Positions 11,558-21,511 of a DNA stretch of 44,753 bases are shown here, piece after piece. Each line of letters begins with the position of its first letter. The stretch's first letter is position 1. The notes under the pieces are model-generated. The model worked only from the letters and a program-made list of their open reading frames with translations. It was not told the origin of the DNA and did no database searches. Both the position numbers and the translations under genes were made by a program. This stretch comes from Carex sylvatica (taxonomy: Eukaryota; Streptophyta; Magnoliopsida; Poales; Cyperaceae): the NCBI GenBank assembly GCA_964058845.1, contig CAXKVR010000414.1, forward strand, positions 1-44,753. The letters are read 5' to 3'.

Positions 11558-12477
11558 AATGAAATGTACAATTGCATGCCACATCGAGAACCAATCTTTG
11601 ATAGTAACAATACAATATTTTATGTATGAAATTTTGCAAGTTTGAAATTTTGATAAATTTTTTTTGTAAATATTAAATAATTAGATAGCTTGACGTCCAA
11701 CTATTACTTAAAAATAGTTGCACGCTACATCAACGTGGGAAAAAAATGTTGACTGATGTGAAAAAAAAAAATCAAGAAGGGTACTTTGGTGAAAAAGCTG
11801 TCTTTGTGATATATATGATATTTCTAAACTAATAATTTTGTCGAGTACATATGATTGGGTTTTAAACAAAAGACACATCATGTTTTTTTGTTTATTTCAA
11901 CCTTGTTAAATATTTGACCATTAGCAAACTAGCAGACACTATAACAGCACCAAAAAGTTAATATCTTTTCTCCATGCAAGCTTTGTTTGTACAAGTTTCT
12001 CCATCCTCATACAATGCAAAATAAAATATTATTTAAAAAAAAATGAGGTGTGATCACCACCTCTCATTTCAAAAGTCTCAACTATTTATGAGTAAAGCAT
12101 CTCACGCTCTGCGGTGTTGGCCAGAGAACAAAATTAATACTTAGACATGAGATTAAAGTTTCTTTTAAAAAAATGCATGAGATTAAAGTAACACATCACA
12201 AGGGAATCTAGAGGAGCATGTCAATAATTAACAAAGCGATTATGGCTTTGAAGCAGCGTGGCTCTTCCCCACGTATTAGGCAATAACAAATTGGCGAGGT
12301 AGATATTAGTTTACGATCAACCTTTTAGGTTGTTAACTAATTTGTTCCTTTTGTCTTCGTTTTTTTTTTTTTTTTTTAAACTTTAGTAGCGGCTACCAAG
12401 TATAATTTTCATTGAACTTCGTTTCTTTTATTAATTACTAATTATATGCTATACAGGGGAAATGAGAAAAATTCACC

Positions 12478-12826
12478 AGAGTTGGGCTATGGTGCATTGC
12501 ATTGTGTATGCTATCTTGTACATTGGACTGCAAACCGTTAGATTCATTCTCCATATCAAAATGTGCTTGGAGACCAAATTTTATATTTTTTGAAATTTTT
12601 TTACTAGTTTCTAGAATTTTTGAAAATCGTCATTTTTTAGAAATTTCTAGACCATGAAAAAATAACGATTTTCAAAAAAATTCAAAAATATAAAATTTAG
12701 TCTCCAAACACATTTTGATATGGATATCAAATTAAATGGTTTGGATCGGTTGTTTTGAAGTCAAAACTAACAATTTATAACCTAATGTACAAAAAGACAT
12801 ATACATTGCAATGCACAGCTCAACTC
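12478..12826. mobile_element. Mutator-type MITE with shared hairpin core (GAGTTGGG ends)
   Basis: It is flanked by a perfect 9-bp direct repeat AAATTCACC (12469-12477 and 12827-12835). The ends are (A)GAGTTGGGCTATGGTGCATT and, reversed, GAGTTGAGCTGTGCATTGC. The arms run about 150 bp to a short loop near 12630. The inner arm (AAATGTGCTTGGAGACC and its reverse GGTCTCCAAACACATTTT-like partner) is the core also seen at 14980, 22727, 28296 and 30298. The composite element at 29987-32279 has the same ends. Confidence 0.87.
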
Positions 12827-12862
12827 AAATTCACCGTGTACACACGAAAGTAAAGAAAAAAA

Positions 12863-12967
12863 TATTGACATAGTTATTTTGACTTTATATAGTGCACAAT
12901 CAATAAAGACAAATTAAAAAATTATGTAACTAGTGCGCTGCATGATGTTAAGATAGATCCGTCAATA
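12863..12967. mobile_element. 105-bp TA-flanked mini-MITE, copy 2
   Basis: It runs from TATTGACATAGTTATTTTGA to TAGATCCGTCAATA, with inverted-repeat ends and an internal GTGCAC ... GTGCGC pair. The length is the same as copy 1 at 8746-8850. It lies directly beside the Mutator-type MITE ending at 12826. Confidence 0.72.
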
Positions 12968-13180
12968 TTGTTATCTCCATGTGTGTGTGTGGGGATATTT
13001 TTGAATTCATTTTTTTTTTTATAATTTACCATGCTCTGCTTTGGAATTTTTTTACTCAATATACCGTTTGTCATTTTGCTTAACTAATAGGTTGTAAGTA
13101 TTGTGATTTTAGTGCGCATGTCGTTAGCAGCCCTTTTTATATCGTTTGGCCATACGGAAATAAATCTGCTACGATCTTAG
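12968..13180. other. Intergenic, no gene seen
   Basis: A short GT run (12980-12991) and a poly-T tract are present. Nothing else was seen. Confidence 0.4.
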
Positions 13181-13326
13181 TAAGGGTATTGTAGGGTTCT
13201 AAAATTTCAAATTCAACTTTTCATTAGTTTTAAAATTTGTGCATAAAAAACAATTTCTACGGAGATTCATACAATTCAAAAAATGAAAGTATGAATTTGG
13301 AATTTTAGGACCCTACAATCCCCTTA
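13181..13326. mobile_element. 146-bp inverted-repeat MITE
   Basis: The left end TAAGGGTATTGTAGGGTTCT is mirrored by the right end, reversed, TAAGGGGATTGTAGGGTCCT. The arms continue (AAAATTTCAAATTCAA) for about 45 bp. The outermost TA could be a TA target duplication. The class is uncertain. Confidence 0.7.
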
Positions 13327-14830
13327 GAATGCAGATGAGACGGTAGTGATAGACCACTAATGGAAATTTTAATTGATGATGCCGACATTACAAGCTTATT
13401 TATCTTGGAAAATTTTAATTTATGATGGTGAAATGTTTCATGTGTGTCTCAATAAAATAAAAATAAAAATAGGAAGTGTACTAAATCCAAGTTCAAAGGG
13501 GGGATTTTAAAATTTGGATACCTGACATAGTCAGGTTAGATCTGAACCGTTCAATGTAAGTTCACACAAATCTTAAATGAACACCCATTCTTCTATTACC
13601 TGACTCATTCGACCATCCAATATGTTTCACGATTCGTACAAATTTGATCTATACTAATATTAAAGGACCATTATGTTATAGACAGAAATTAAATTGACTC
13701 CGTTTAAAATCAAACGGTTCAGATTCATTAACTCAAAAGATTTTCTTTTTGAGTTAATGCAGAGGAAACGCATTCCATAGATACTTGAATACTATGCTGC
13801 ATTGCTGCTGGAACTTTTCACTTGAGTAGAGAGTACAGACAAATTAGAAAAAGGGAATGTTTTCCTTTGATAGCTCCTACTATGTGGGGGCCGTGTAAAA
13901 GCCTAAAAGGCCTAATGCATGAGGCATTGATGCTCGCTAGATCTTCAATTTATTTATCATCTCCATCACACCAATAAAATAAACACTTTTGAAGGTTTTC
14001 TTCATTTCTTTGTTAGAATGTGCCATCACTAGTACTGTAGTTGTAATCAAATCAATTCATACATAATATTCATTATATTTTTTTTAAGTGATTTACATAT
14101 GCAATGGACTGTCTTCTAAAATTGTATGAATATTTATATTGAATTGATTCTTTTTGTTATACAAAAAGAAAATTAAAAAAAATAAAAATTAGAAGGATGG
14201 GTGTTGATCTCCAGTGTTGGAAATGGAGATGATCATAAGCTTATTATGCTCAATTTTGCAGGATAAGTATGATGTCTCTATCTAGCCTTTATTTATGTAT
14301 GCTTTATTTTGCTTGTGAGGGAAGTGATTCTTGAGGTGTGAATTTGTCTCACTTATTATTGAGAGCACTACTGAAAGCTTAAAGTTTGTTCCAAACTTTT
14401 CTTAATTTAAAAAAGTTCAAGTAGCTTACTATATGACAGAGGAGAACTATAAATCAAACTTTTCAAATTAGTGTGTGCATTTATTTTGTATTAAGATGCT
14501 CATATTTTGTGGTCAAGTGGAATTAGAAACTTAAAGCTCTCTATCATTGGGAAGATAGGATCCAAAATGCATATATTTCCCTTATTTGAGCCAAATGAAG
14601 ACATCCGTACCTAGGTTTTAATTTGAATCAGAAGTTTGAGATAAACAAATGGAGGTCTTGTCTATTAATTTTTATTTTAATCATCTATAAAATATGTTTT
14701 ATTTGGATTTTGAATCTACGATCTTTTACTCATAGGGTGTTTCTCTTTGCCACTGGACCAAATGATAGTTTTTCTGATATGAACCAAAAGTTGAAATGAT
14801 CAGGAGGTTGAAATTAAATTTTTATTATGA
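13327..14830. other. Intergenic with repeat relics, no gene seen
   Basis: No coding region was recognised. A block at about 13680-13800 (TTGAGTTAATGCAGAGGAAACG) resembles 35440-35480 inside the DUF547 gene intron, so it is a dispersed repeat. On the minus strand 14775-14690 reads like a tRNA-derived SINE head (TTGGTCCAGTGGCAAAGAG then GTAGATTCAAAATCC), weakly supported. Confidence 0.4.
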
Positions 14831-14971
14831 AATGGGGAGGACAGTTAAAATACCTCATGTCTGTCATACCTCATCAGTCTTACATTTTTTATTTCTGTTT
14901 TTCAAAATTCAAATAATTTATCCGAACTGCTCAGCATGATCTCTATATTAAAATATGCTTGGAGACCAAAC
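14831..14971. repeat. Half copy of the neighbouring MITE
   Basis: The segment from GGGGAGGACAGTTAAAATAC through CTTGGAGACCAAAC repeats the left arm of the element at 14980-15360 in the same orientation. No matching right arm follows, so it is a truncated copy standing in tandem with the complete one. Confidence 0.75.
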
Positions 14972-14979
14972 TAAAATGG

Positions 14980-15360
14980 AAGGAAGATTAAAATAACTCA
15001 TGTCTTTCATGCCTCATCATTTTTCACATTCTTTATTTCTATTTTCCAAAGTTCAAACATTTTGTCCGAACTGCTCCACATTATCTCCGTATTAAAATGT
15101 GCTTGAAAACCAAAATTTATATTTTTTTTGGAAAAAATTGTTATTTTTTAGATAGGTACAAAATTACTATTTTTGAACCATTGAAAACAATCATTTTGTA
15201 TCTATCTAACAAAATAGCAAAAAAAATCTCCAAAAATATAAAATTTGGTCTTCAAACACATTTTAATATGTATATTATGTTGAACTGTTCGAATCGACTG
15301 ATTAAATTTTAAAAAAAAAAATTGAGGTACGGTGAGACATGAAATATTTTACTCTCCTCT
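14980..15360. mobile_element. Mutator-like MITE with shared hairpin core
   Basis: The left end AAGGAAGATTAAAATAACTC is mirrored at the right, reversed, AGAGGAGAGTAAAATATTTC. The flanks share TAAAATGG (14972-14979 and 15361-15368), 8 bp perfect with a mismatch at the ninth. The arms include the AAAATGTGCTTG core shared with the elements at 12478, 22727, 28296 and 30298, but the outer 90 bp are different. Confidence 0.72.
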
Positions 15361-15368
15361 TAAAATGG

Positions 15369-16019
15369 ATAACTTTATACAAAAAATAATATTTACAGCG
15401 ATAAACAAACTTTTCAATTTTTTTCTTATTTTTTTTATATGCCATCAGATTCGAACTTTGTAATTTTTATGTATCCATATTTAGTGATCTTTCTTATAAC
15501 ATTGAATTATTTAGCCTTCTTAATCTTAATTATTTTTTTATATCTATATGGTCTGTAGTCTGTACTTATCTCCACGCTGTATGCGTTAAAATAAATAAAT
15601 AAATAAAGAACAAATGAGGAGATACTTCCAGGCTTTCAGCCGAGTCAAAATTAATTCAGAATTTATTTGAAATATATGAAATCCGTTTTGAGATTCGTAC
15701 CATATTAAAATAGACAATTCAGATCTCATTCTACACGGTCAGATATTGCACAACGCTTGATTATGCATATTGGGTTTTTTTATTCTTTTTTTCATTAATA
15801 TAAGAGAATATGTAGATAAAATATTATAAAATTTCAAGACAATTAAAATATTATCAAAATTTCAAGATAATTGTCTTGAAAAGTCTTACCAACCAAGTTA
15901 TCATTGTATCGATATTAATTTTCAAGAGTGATCAAATGTTTTTTACAGTCAAAAATATATACCTACTAAATTTTTTTCACATATTCAATTAAAATTAACT
16001 TATTATATATAATAGGATC
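15369..16019. other. Intergenic, no gene seen
   Basis: The minus strand at about 15517-15435 has a tRNA-like pattern (GGCTAAATAATTCAATG, then AAAGTTCGAATCTGATGG) that could be a SINE relic with A- and B-box-like sequences. The rest is AT-rich with no coding signal. An AAAT repeat is at 15589-15606. Confidence 0.4.
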
Positions 16020-16027
16020 AATAGATT

Positions 16028-16831
16028 CAGAAGCGGAGCCAGTATTTGTCAGGGGTAGGCAGCTGCCTACCCCTAAATTTTAAAAAATACTTGTAAATCT
16101 GTATAAAATTCGATTATTGTCTACTCCTATTTCGGTTCATTGCCTACCCCTGTCATGATTTTCTCTAGATGTGGCTTGATTCACCCTTTTTTGTATGTTA
16201 ATTGAATTTATTAATTTTGTTGATTTGGAAAAAAAAATGAAGAGAACGGATATCTATGGAGAAGAAAGGTTGTGTGGAGAAGAAAGTTAATTGAATACTT
16301 CTTCCTAAATACTAATTGGTGTATTGATTCATTGAGCATAAAAATTAAAAAATAATAGTTGGTTCACGTTGAACCAGGGTCATGAGAAGTTGTTTGGGCC
16401 ATGAGAAGTTATTTGGATCCTCACATCAATCAAGATAATTATGTCTTGTTATTTAGATGTTTTTAACATGTAATCAATTTACTTTTTAAGTTATAAAGAA
16501 AATTGTCTAAATCACAAATTATACTGAAAATTTTAATTATTATTTTTTCAGTTATGATTTAATGTTTTCATACATACATGTACATTTAAAGTTAAAAATA
16601 TATCATATATATTGTGTATGGTTAATTTGTAAATGTAGTAAACTTTAGTAATATATGTTTGTCCTAACATAATTTTTATACAAATTAACTTTTTACTGAA
16701 TTGTTAGAAATAAAAAACTATCATTATTTTTACGAAATAGCGTGTTGACAATTATAATTTTATTAAAAATAATAATTTAATAATAGCTCATTTTTTGCCT
16801 ATCTCTGATGAAATTTCTGGCTACGCCACTG
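16028..16831. mobile_element. hAT-type non-autonomous element, 804 bp
   Basis: The left end CAGAAGCGGAGCCAGTATTT and the right end, reversed, CAGTGGCGTAGCCAGAAATT form a terminal inverted repeat beginning CAG, typical of hAT. The flanks AATAGATT (16020-16027) and AATAAATT (16832-16839) match at 7 of 8 positions, consistent with an 8-bp target duplication. GGGGTAGGCA-type motifs next to the left end recur within the first 130 bp. No transposase was seen inside. Confidence 0.82.
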
Positions 16832-16839
16832 AATAAATT

Positions 16840-17226
16840 TATCAATTGAATTGATATTAGAATAAGCCAGAGAAATCTGAATTCTTGACAACATGTGGTT
16901 CCTTCCCTGACATGGATTGGACTAAATTGAAGTTCAACATTTTGATATATATTATAAGGATACAATTGCCTCCATTTAATTTCTTTCTTATATATTTATT
17001 TTAAAACTATAATAACTAAAATTTAAATCTCAAATATCAAAATTAAATCGTTGACCTAATGACCTACATATTTTTTTTCTCCGTATACAAGAAAATATGT
17101 TAAGTTATTTTTTATTACAAAAAAAAGTGATTGATGTAGATAAATTTTGAGCATTAAATTTACAAAATATTGGTTTTCATAAGAAGTATAAATAATGTGA
17201 TTTTTATATTGAAGTCAGGATGAAAA
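16840..17226. other. Intergenic, no gene seen
   Basis: AT-rich. On the minus strand at about 17077-17025 there is a faint tRNA-like run (AGGTCATTAGGTCAACG ... GATATTTGAGATTTAAA), possibly a SINE relic. Confidence 0.35.
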
Positions 17227-17326
17227 TATTGACTTTATTTAACTTTACGTAGCGCACGATTAATAGAGAAAATGAAAGAAATATACAACTAGTGCGCTAT
17301 GTAAAGTCAAAATAGCTCGGTCAGTA
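17227..17326. mobile_element. TA-flanked mini-MITE, copy 3
   Basis: It is 100 bp long, from TATTGACTTTATTTAAC to AATAGCTCGGTCAGTA, with an internal pair GTAGCGCAC / GTGCGCTATG. It matches the copies at 8746 and 12863. Confidence 0.7.
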
Positions 17327-17683
17327 TAATTTATCGTAAATGAAATCTGAGCCGTTAGCTATCGGTGAAGATAACGATCGTAATATTGCTTCTTCGTTAA
17401 GGGGTAAAAAAAAAGGAAGAGAGCGGCCCCAAGTGATGATTGCTTAGAGGCTGAGGTTGAGAGCAATCATAGCCAAGGAATAAGGAGCGCACTTGACGGT
17501 CTCAATCAATCTAGGCATGTTGACAAAATACAAACAATCCCCATCAAAGCTTAAGCTGCACTGTTGTTTGCTCTTCTAAGCCATGACATATTGTTGTTCA
17601 ATCACTAAAGATTTTATCTTTCTTTTCACGGTTTAGGAAAAAACCTTTTCCCCTGAATATTAGAACGGAGTATGTTCTATCGG

Positions 17684-17944
17684 CATCAGATCTATTTTTG
17701 GTTCAATGGATTTTAAGACTGTCTGGCCTGCTTTAAGATTCGTGCGTTCTACTTTAATATTTGTGTGTCTGCTTTAATTTTCAGGTGCACGGTTTTAAAA
17801 CAAATCAGATAGTTTTAGAAACCATTAGATTTAAAAATAGATCTGATGTCCTATTTGTGTGTCTGCTTTAATTTTCAGGTGCACGGTTTTAAAACAAATC
17901 AGATAGTTTTAGAAACCATTAGATTTAAAATAGATCTGATGTCC
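17684..17944. mobile_element. Inverted-repeat element with internal tandem duplication
   Basis: The left end CATCAGATCTATTTTT is mirrored by AAAATAGATCTGATG, which occurs twice on the right (near 17836 and 17928) because the right half is tandemly duplicated: 17759-17852 and 17853-17944, period 94 bp, with one base of length difference. The inner sequence CTGCTTTAAGATTCGTGCG resembles the arms of the foldback at 33466-33657, so both may be one family. No clear target duplication was seen. Confidence 0.75.
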
Positions 17945-18319
17945 ATGAAACCAACTCTGCTCCACATAAATATTGCTTTGTTTGTGAAGGAAGGTTTCAG
18001 GTTTAGCATCCAAAATAAAGTAGCTTATATTGCAGATTTGCAGAGCCCAAATTATAACAGAGAGGGGAAAAAGAAAAGCAATTTACACTTTTCTTAAAAT
18101 ACACAGCCCAAATTACAATAGAGCCCACAAATATAAACAGCAAGCTTATTGACCACAGCCCCAATTGGAAGGGAAGAAAGGACCGCACGACATAAAAAAC
18201 CAAGCCCTTTCTATCATATACAATTGTAACAATTCCCCTCCCAACACAGATAATAGTTATATAATTTTTTCAAACACATAAATAAAGACCGTTAAAAATA
18301 TGCACCTTAGAATGGCACC
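17945..18319. other. 3' flank of the TIP aquaporin gene
   Basis: This is downstream of the minus-strand aquaporin stop at 18320 and probably holds its 3' untranslated region. Two related stretches, CAAATTATAACAGAG at about 18048 and CAAATTACAATAGAG at about 18109, form a small local repeat. No other gene was seen. Confidence 0.45.
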
Positions 18320-19441
18320 TTAGACAACCTGCTCATATGAGCTAGATGCAATAAAAACATCGCCGTATATAAGCCCGGCAAGCCCGCCGCCAATCAGAGG
18401 TCCGACCCAATAAACCCAATTGCCCGAGAAGTCACCGGCAGCAACGGCGGGCCCGAAAGACCGAGCGGGGTTCATGGATCCACCGCTGAACGGGCCGGCA
18501 GCGAGAATGTTGGCACCAACAATGAATCCAATTGCAATTGGTGCAATGGTACCGAGTGAACCCTTCTTTGGATCTGCTGCAGTTGCATAGACTGTGTAGA
18601 CGAGTGCGAATGTGATTACTATCTCGAACACAACTCCTTCGATTTCGCTCATGCCCGCTGCCACTCCATGAGTTGGCACAGCCTGTTTCAATTGGTTCAA
18701 ATAAGTCAAGTTTGTCTGAGCTGTCGGTAGTTTTTTTTTTATTTTGTATAAAATTAGGTACTGGATTGAATTTTTTTTTTGTTCTCAAAATTGTAGGTTA
18801 CTAATTTCAATAACCTTAATGTAAAATTGTAGGTTATTTAACATTTCCTCAAAGAAAACATCTAAAGTACAATGATATAAAACTACTTTTGCAATTTACC
18901 TTTCCACCAGTAACAAATTTGAGGAGAAGGCATGCAACAGTGGAGCCGAGCAACTGTGCAACCCAGTAGAAGATGCCAGTAAGAACAGTAATATTACCAC
19001 CAATAGCGAGGCCGAAAGTGACAGCAGGATTTAGATGGCCGCCAGAAATATTCGCAGCTATTGATACGCCGACAAAAAGTGCGAAAGCATGAGCAACAGC
19101 CACCGCCACCAAGCCAGCTGGGTCCAGGGCTGCATCTGAAGTTAGCTTGCCTGACATCCATATCACAAATAATTATTAGCAGAGTTGTTGCTAGACTGGT
19201 TTCATCTGACTTGACATGATCATACATGTGCTCTAGCTAATTATATAATTAGTACAGAAAAATGAGTGGCTTATTATCTATCATGCTTGTAATTTCATTA
19301 GATACATTTCTCACCATAAGCAATAGCAGAGCCAACTCCTGCAAAAACAAAGAGTAGTGTTGCAATGAATTCGGCCAGGTACGCCTTGAATGATGTGGTA
19401 CTCAACGAGTCGCCGCAACTTCCAAAAGCAATTTTCACCAT
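18320..19441 (-). CDS. TIP2: Tonoplast intrinsic protein aquaporin, TIP2 type
   Basis: Exons on the minus strand: 19441-19315, 19150-18900, 18682-18320. GT-AG junctions with continuous frame give 246 residues, the usual TIP length. The protein starts [18 protein letters not shown] and has six hydrophobic segments. The two NPA motifs are at residues 83-85 ([11 protein letters not shown]) and 197-199 ([12 protein letters not shown]). His63 in helix 2 and Arg200 after the second NPA fit the TIP2 selectivity filter. TIP2 proteins form tetrameric channels in the vacuolar membrane carrying water and, in characterised members, ammonia. The exon layout (1 / 2 / 3 split after AYG and GGK) is typical of plant TIP genes. 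It has no breaks and should be functional. Subclass TIP2 is assigned from the delta-TIP-like N-terminus. Confidence 0.96.
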
Positions 19442-19540
19442 TTTCCTTTTGCCAACTATTTCTTTGCTCAATTAATTAAGGGTTCTTTTAGGGTTAAAAG
19501 AAGAGATATTACTTGGTGTGTGAGCTCTAATGAAGTCGCC

Positions 19541-19550
19541 CTTTATATAC
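19541..19550 (-). promoter_or_regulatory. TATA box of the TIP gene
   Basis: On the minus strand GTATATAAAG lies about 100 bp upstream of the TIP start codon at 19441, a normal distance for a core promoter plus a short leader. It is the only good TATA match in the near upstream region. Confidence 0.65.
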
Positions 19551-20458
19551 ATCTTAATTCTGGCATGGGTGGGGTCCAGTGAGATGAGGTTGTAGTTGAA
19601 AAAAATGCTACGATATTTTGGACGGCTAAGGATGACGCCAATGAAAGTACATTAGGTACATTAATAAAGGAGATTATGGCAATTTTTAACGGCTACTATT
19701 ATATTGTACCCATCTTCATATGGAAAAATATGGATAAAAGGGGATAAGATATCTCATATATACTCCTTTAGAAACATAATATTACTAACACCTTATTTCA
19801 ATAGATGGCCGTTGAGGACTTGACCCTTATTGTTTCTCAAAAAGAAAAAGAAAAAAGAAAGAGATGGCAGTTGAAGGGAAGGAACAAAATGAGAGCAAAA
19901 GAGAACTTTATTAACTGATATTGTTTGTTAAATATTAACTACAAGGTTGAGATTAATAAATAGAGATTATTTATTAATTTTCTGTATTCATTAAAAATTA
20001 ATATATTTTTACTATCCAAACTAGGGTATAGCAGAGAGATACCAGATTAATTAACCTCTTTCTTCTTCACTTCATGCTAACCTCTGAAAACATTTGAATA
20101 GGAAATAAATTATGCTAGTCACGATATCAGCTTAATAATTTCAAATTAAATAGAATGAACAATGATTGACGATAAAAAAAAAAAAAAAAAAAACACTTGG
20201 AAAGCAAATGATCATAAAGATCTCTCCTTTTTTTTAATTTTTTTTTTTAAGTCCTGTAAATTAAAACTAAAGTTATGATTAGCATATTTAATTTTTCTAA
20301 TAAGAAATTTGGGGTTTCTTTTATAAATATAGACAATTTTGATAGTTTTTTAAGAAATTGAGATACGAGGATTATATTCCGTGTTCTTAAAATCATTTGC
20401 AATATTTTTGCAGCCTTGCACATGATATTTAGAAACTTTTCAGGACTCATGAGATCAC
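19551..20458. other. Upstream of TIP, no further gene seen
   Basis: This region holds the presumed upstream promoter of the aquaporin. A poly-A tract is at 20174-20192. No coding region or clear transposon end was found. Confidence 0.4.
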
Positions 20459-20461
20459 TTA

Positions 20462-20722
20462 GAGCATCTATGTGGCAGTTTTTAATTCAATTTCAGAGAT
20501 GTGAGAGAATTTCTTATTTAGAAACTATGCAGTAGCTGTTTATAAATTCTATGCTGGTCAAATAATTGGCTCAAATTATTTTTTCTTTTTTTTAATTTCT
20601 TAATAGAAACTCTAAAATTAATTTCAGAGATATAAGAGTTAAAAACTTTAGAGATTTTAATTTTTAAAAAGTAATTAACAGTTATTTTAAAACTCATTTG
20701 AGTTGCAGAGATGTAAATGCTC
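20462..20722. mobile_element. Tourist-like (PIF/Harbinger) MITE, 261 bp
   Basis: The left end GAGCATCTATGTGGCAG and the right end, reversed, GAGCATTTACATCTCTGCAA form an imperfect terminal inverted repeat. Both sides carry TTA (20459-20461 and 20723-20725), the 3-bp target duplication typical of PIF/Harbinger. The interior repeats TTTCAGAGATRTRAGAG-like motifs. Confidence 0.75.
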
Positions 20723-20725
20723 TTA

Positions 20726-21511
20726 GTTTCGTCAAGTTATATCTAATTAATTATGAACAATGGTTGACGACCGACCAAGAACCACCATCCTTGTTTTATT
20801 GGAAGTTACGAATATAAAGACGTGTATATTAATTCATTTTATGTATTAGTTTTATTGTATAAGACAGATAGAATTAAATAATATAATGTAATGAAGCGTG
20901 TGTTTGTTTAAGCGTCTGATTATTAAAAGCAGAGGTGATTAATAAGTGAAGTGGCATACTGATCTTATGCTAACCAGTTGTGGTCTAATAATTAGTAATG
21001 TGTTGGCATACACATCAGCTAACATATAAAATCAGATTAGCAATGATTTTCTATACAAGTCACAGTTGACCGAGTTATTTACATAGGCTTTGATGAAAAG
21101 GGTTTGCGTTAGTAATATAATCATCTAATCATCAATAGTACTTGCACAATAATGAAACGAACTTCTCTGCAACTGAAAGCACTAAACTTCGATCTAATTA
21201 TGTCACTGTTTGAATTTTCAAATATTGAATATAAAAAAGCAAAAGAAGATTCGACATATACTTGCCAAAAGAAACAACAGTACATTTTGACACAAAAAAA
21301 GGAGGGGGGGGGGGCGGGGAATTGTTGATATTGAACCTGACCAGACTTATTTCCAATTCAGAACAGATATTGCTTCAGTTTATCTTCGTTTCTACAATTG
21401 TTCATCAGAAGCAAACCAATAAAAAGCAAGAGAATAAAGGGGGCATTTTGGAAAATAGACTCGATTATTACGAACCTATACTGTATGCAATACAAATTTA
21501 AATAGTGTAAA
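20726..21511. other. Between the Tourist-like MITE and the uL18-family gene
   Basis: This is downstream of the minus-strand uL18-family stop at 21512, so its right end probably holds that gene's 3' untranslated region. A G-run (GGAGG then nine or more G) lies at 21301-21319. No other gene was seen. Confidence 0.4.

Noticed and set aside
15097..15312. 71-codon open frame
   Set aside because: It is the AT-rich arms and loop of a MITE; the same peptide-like string arises in the related hairpin at 28322-28609.
16028..16831. Autonomous hAT transposon
   Set aside because: At only 804 bp with no transposase-like frame it cannot encode its own mobility.
14690..17080. SINE insertions on the minus strand (14775-14690, 15517-15435, 17077-17025)
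   Set aside because: A- and B-box-like motifs are visible, but no ends, tails or target duplications could be defined, so I do not list them as elements.
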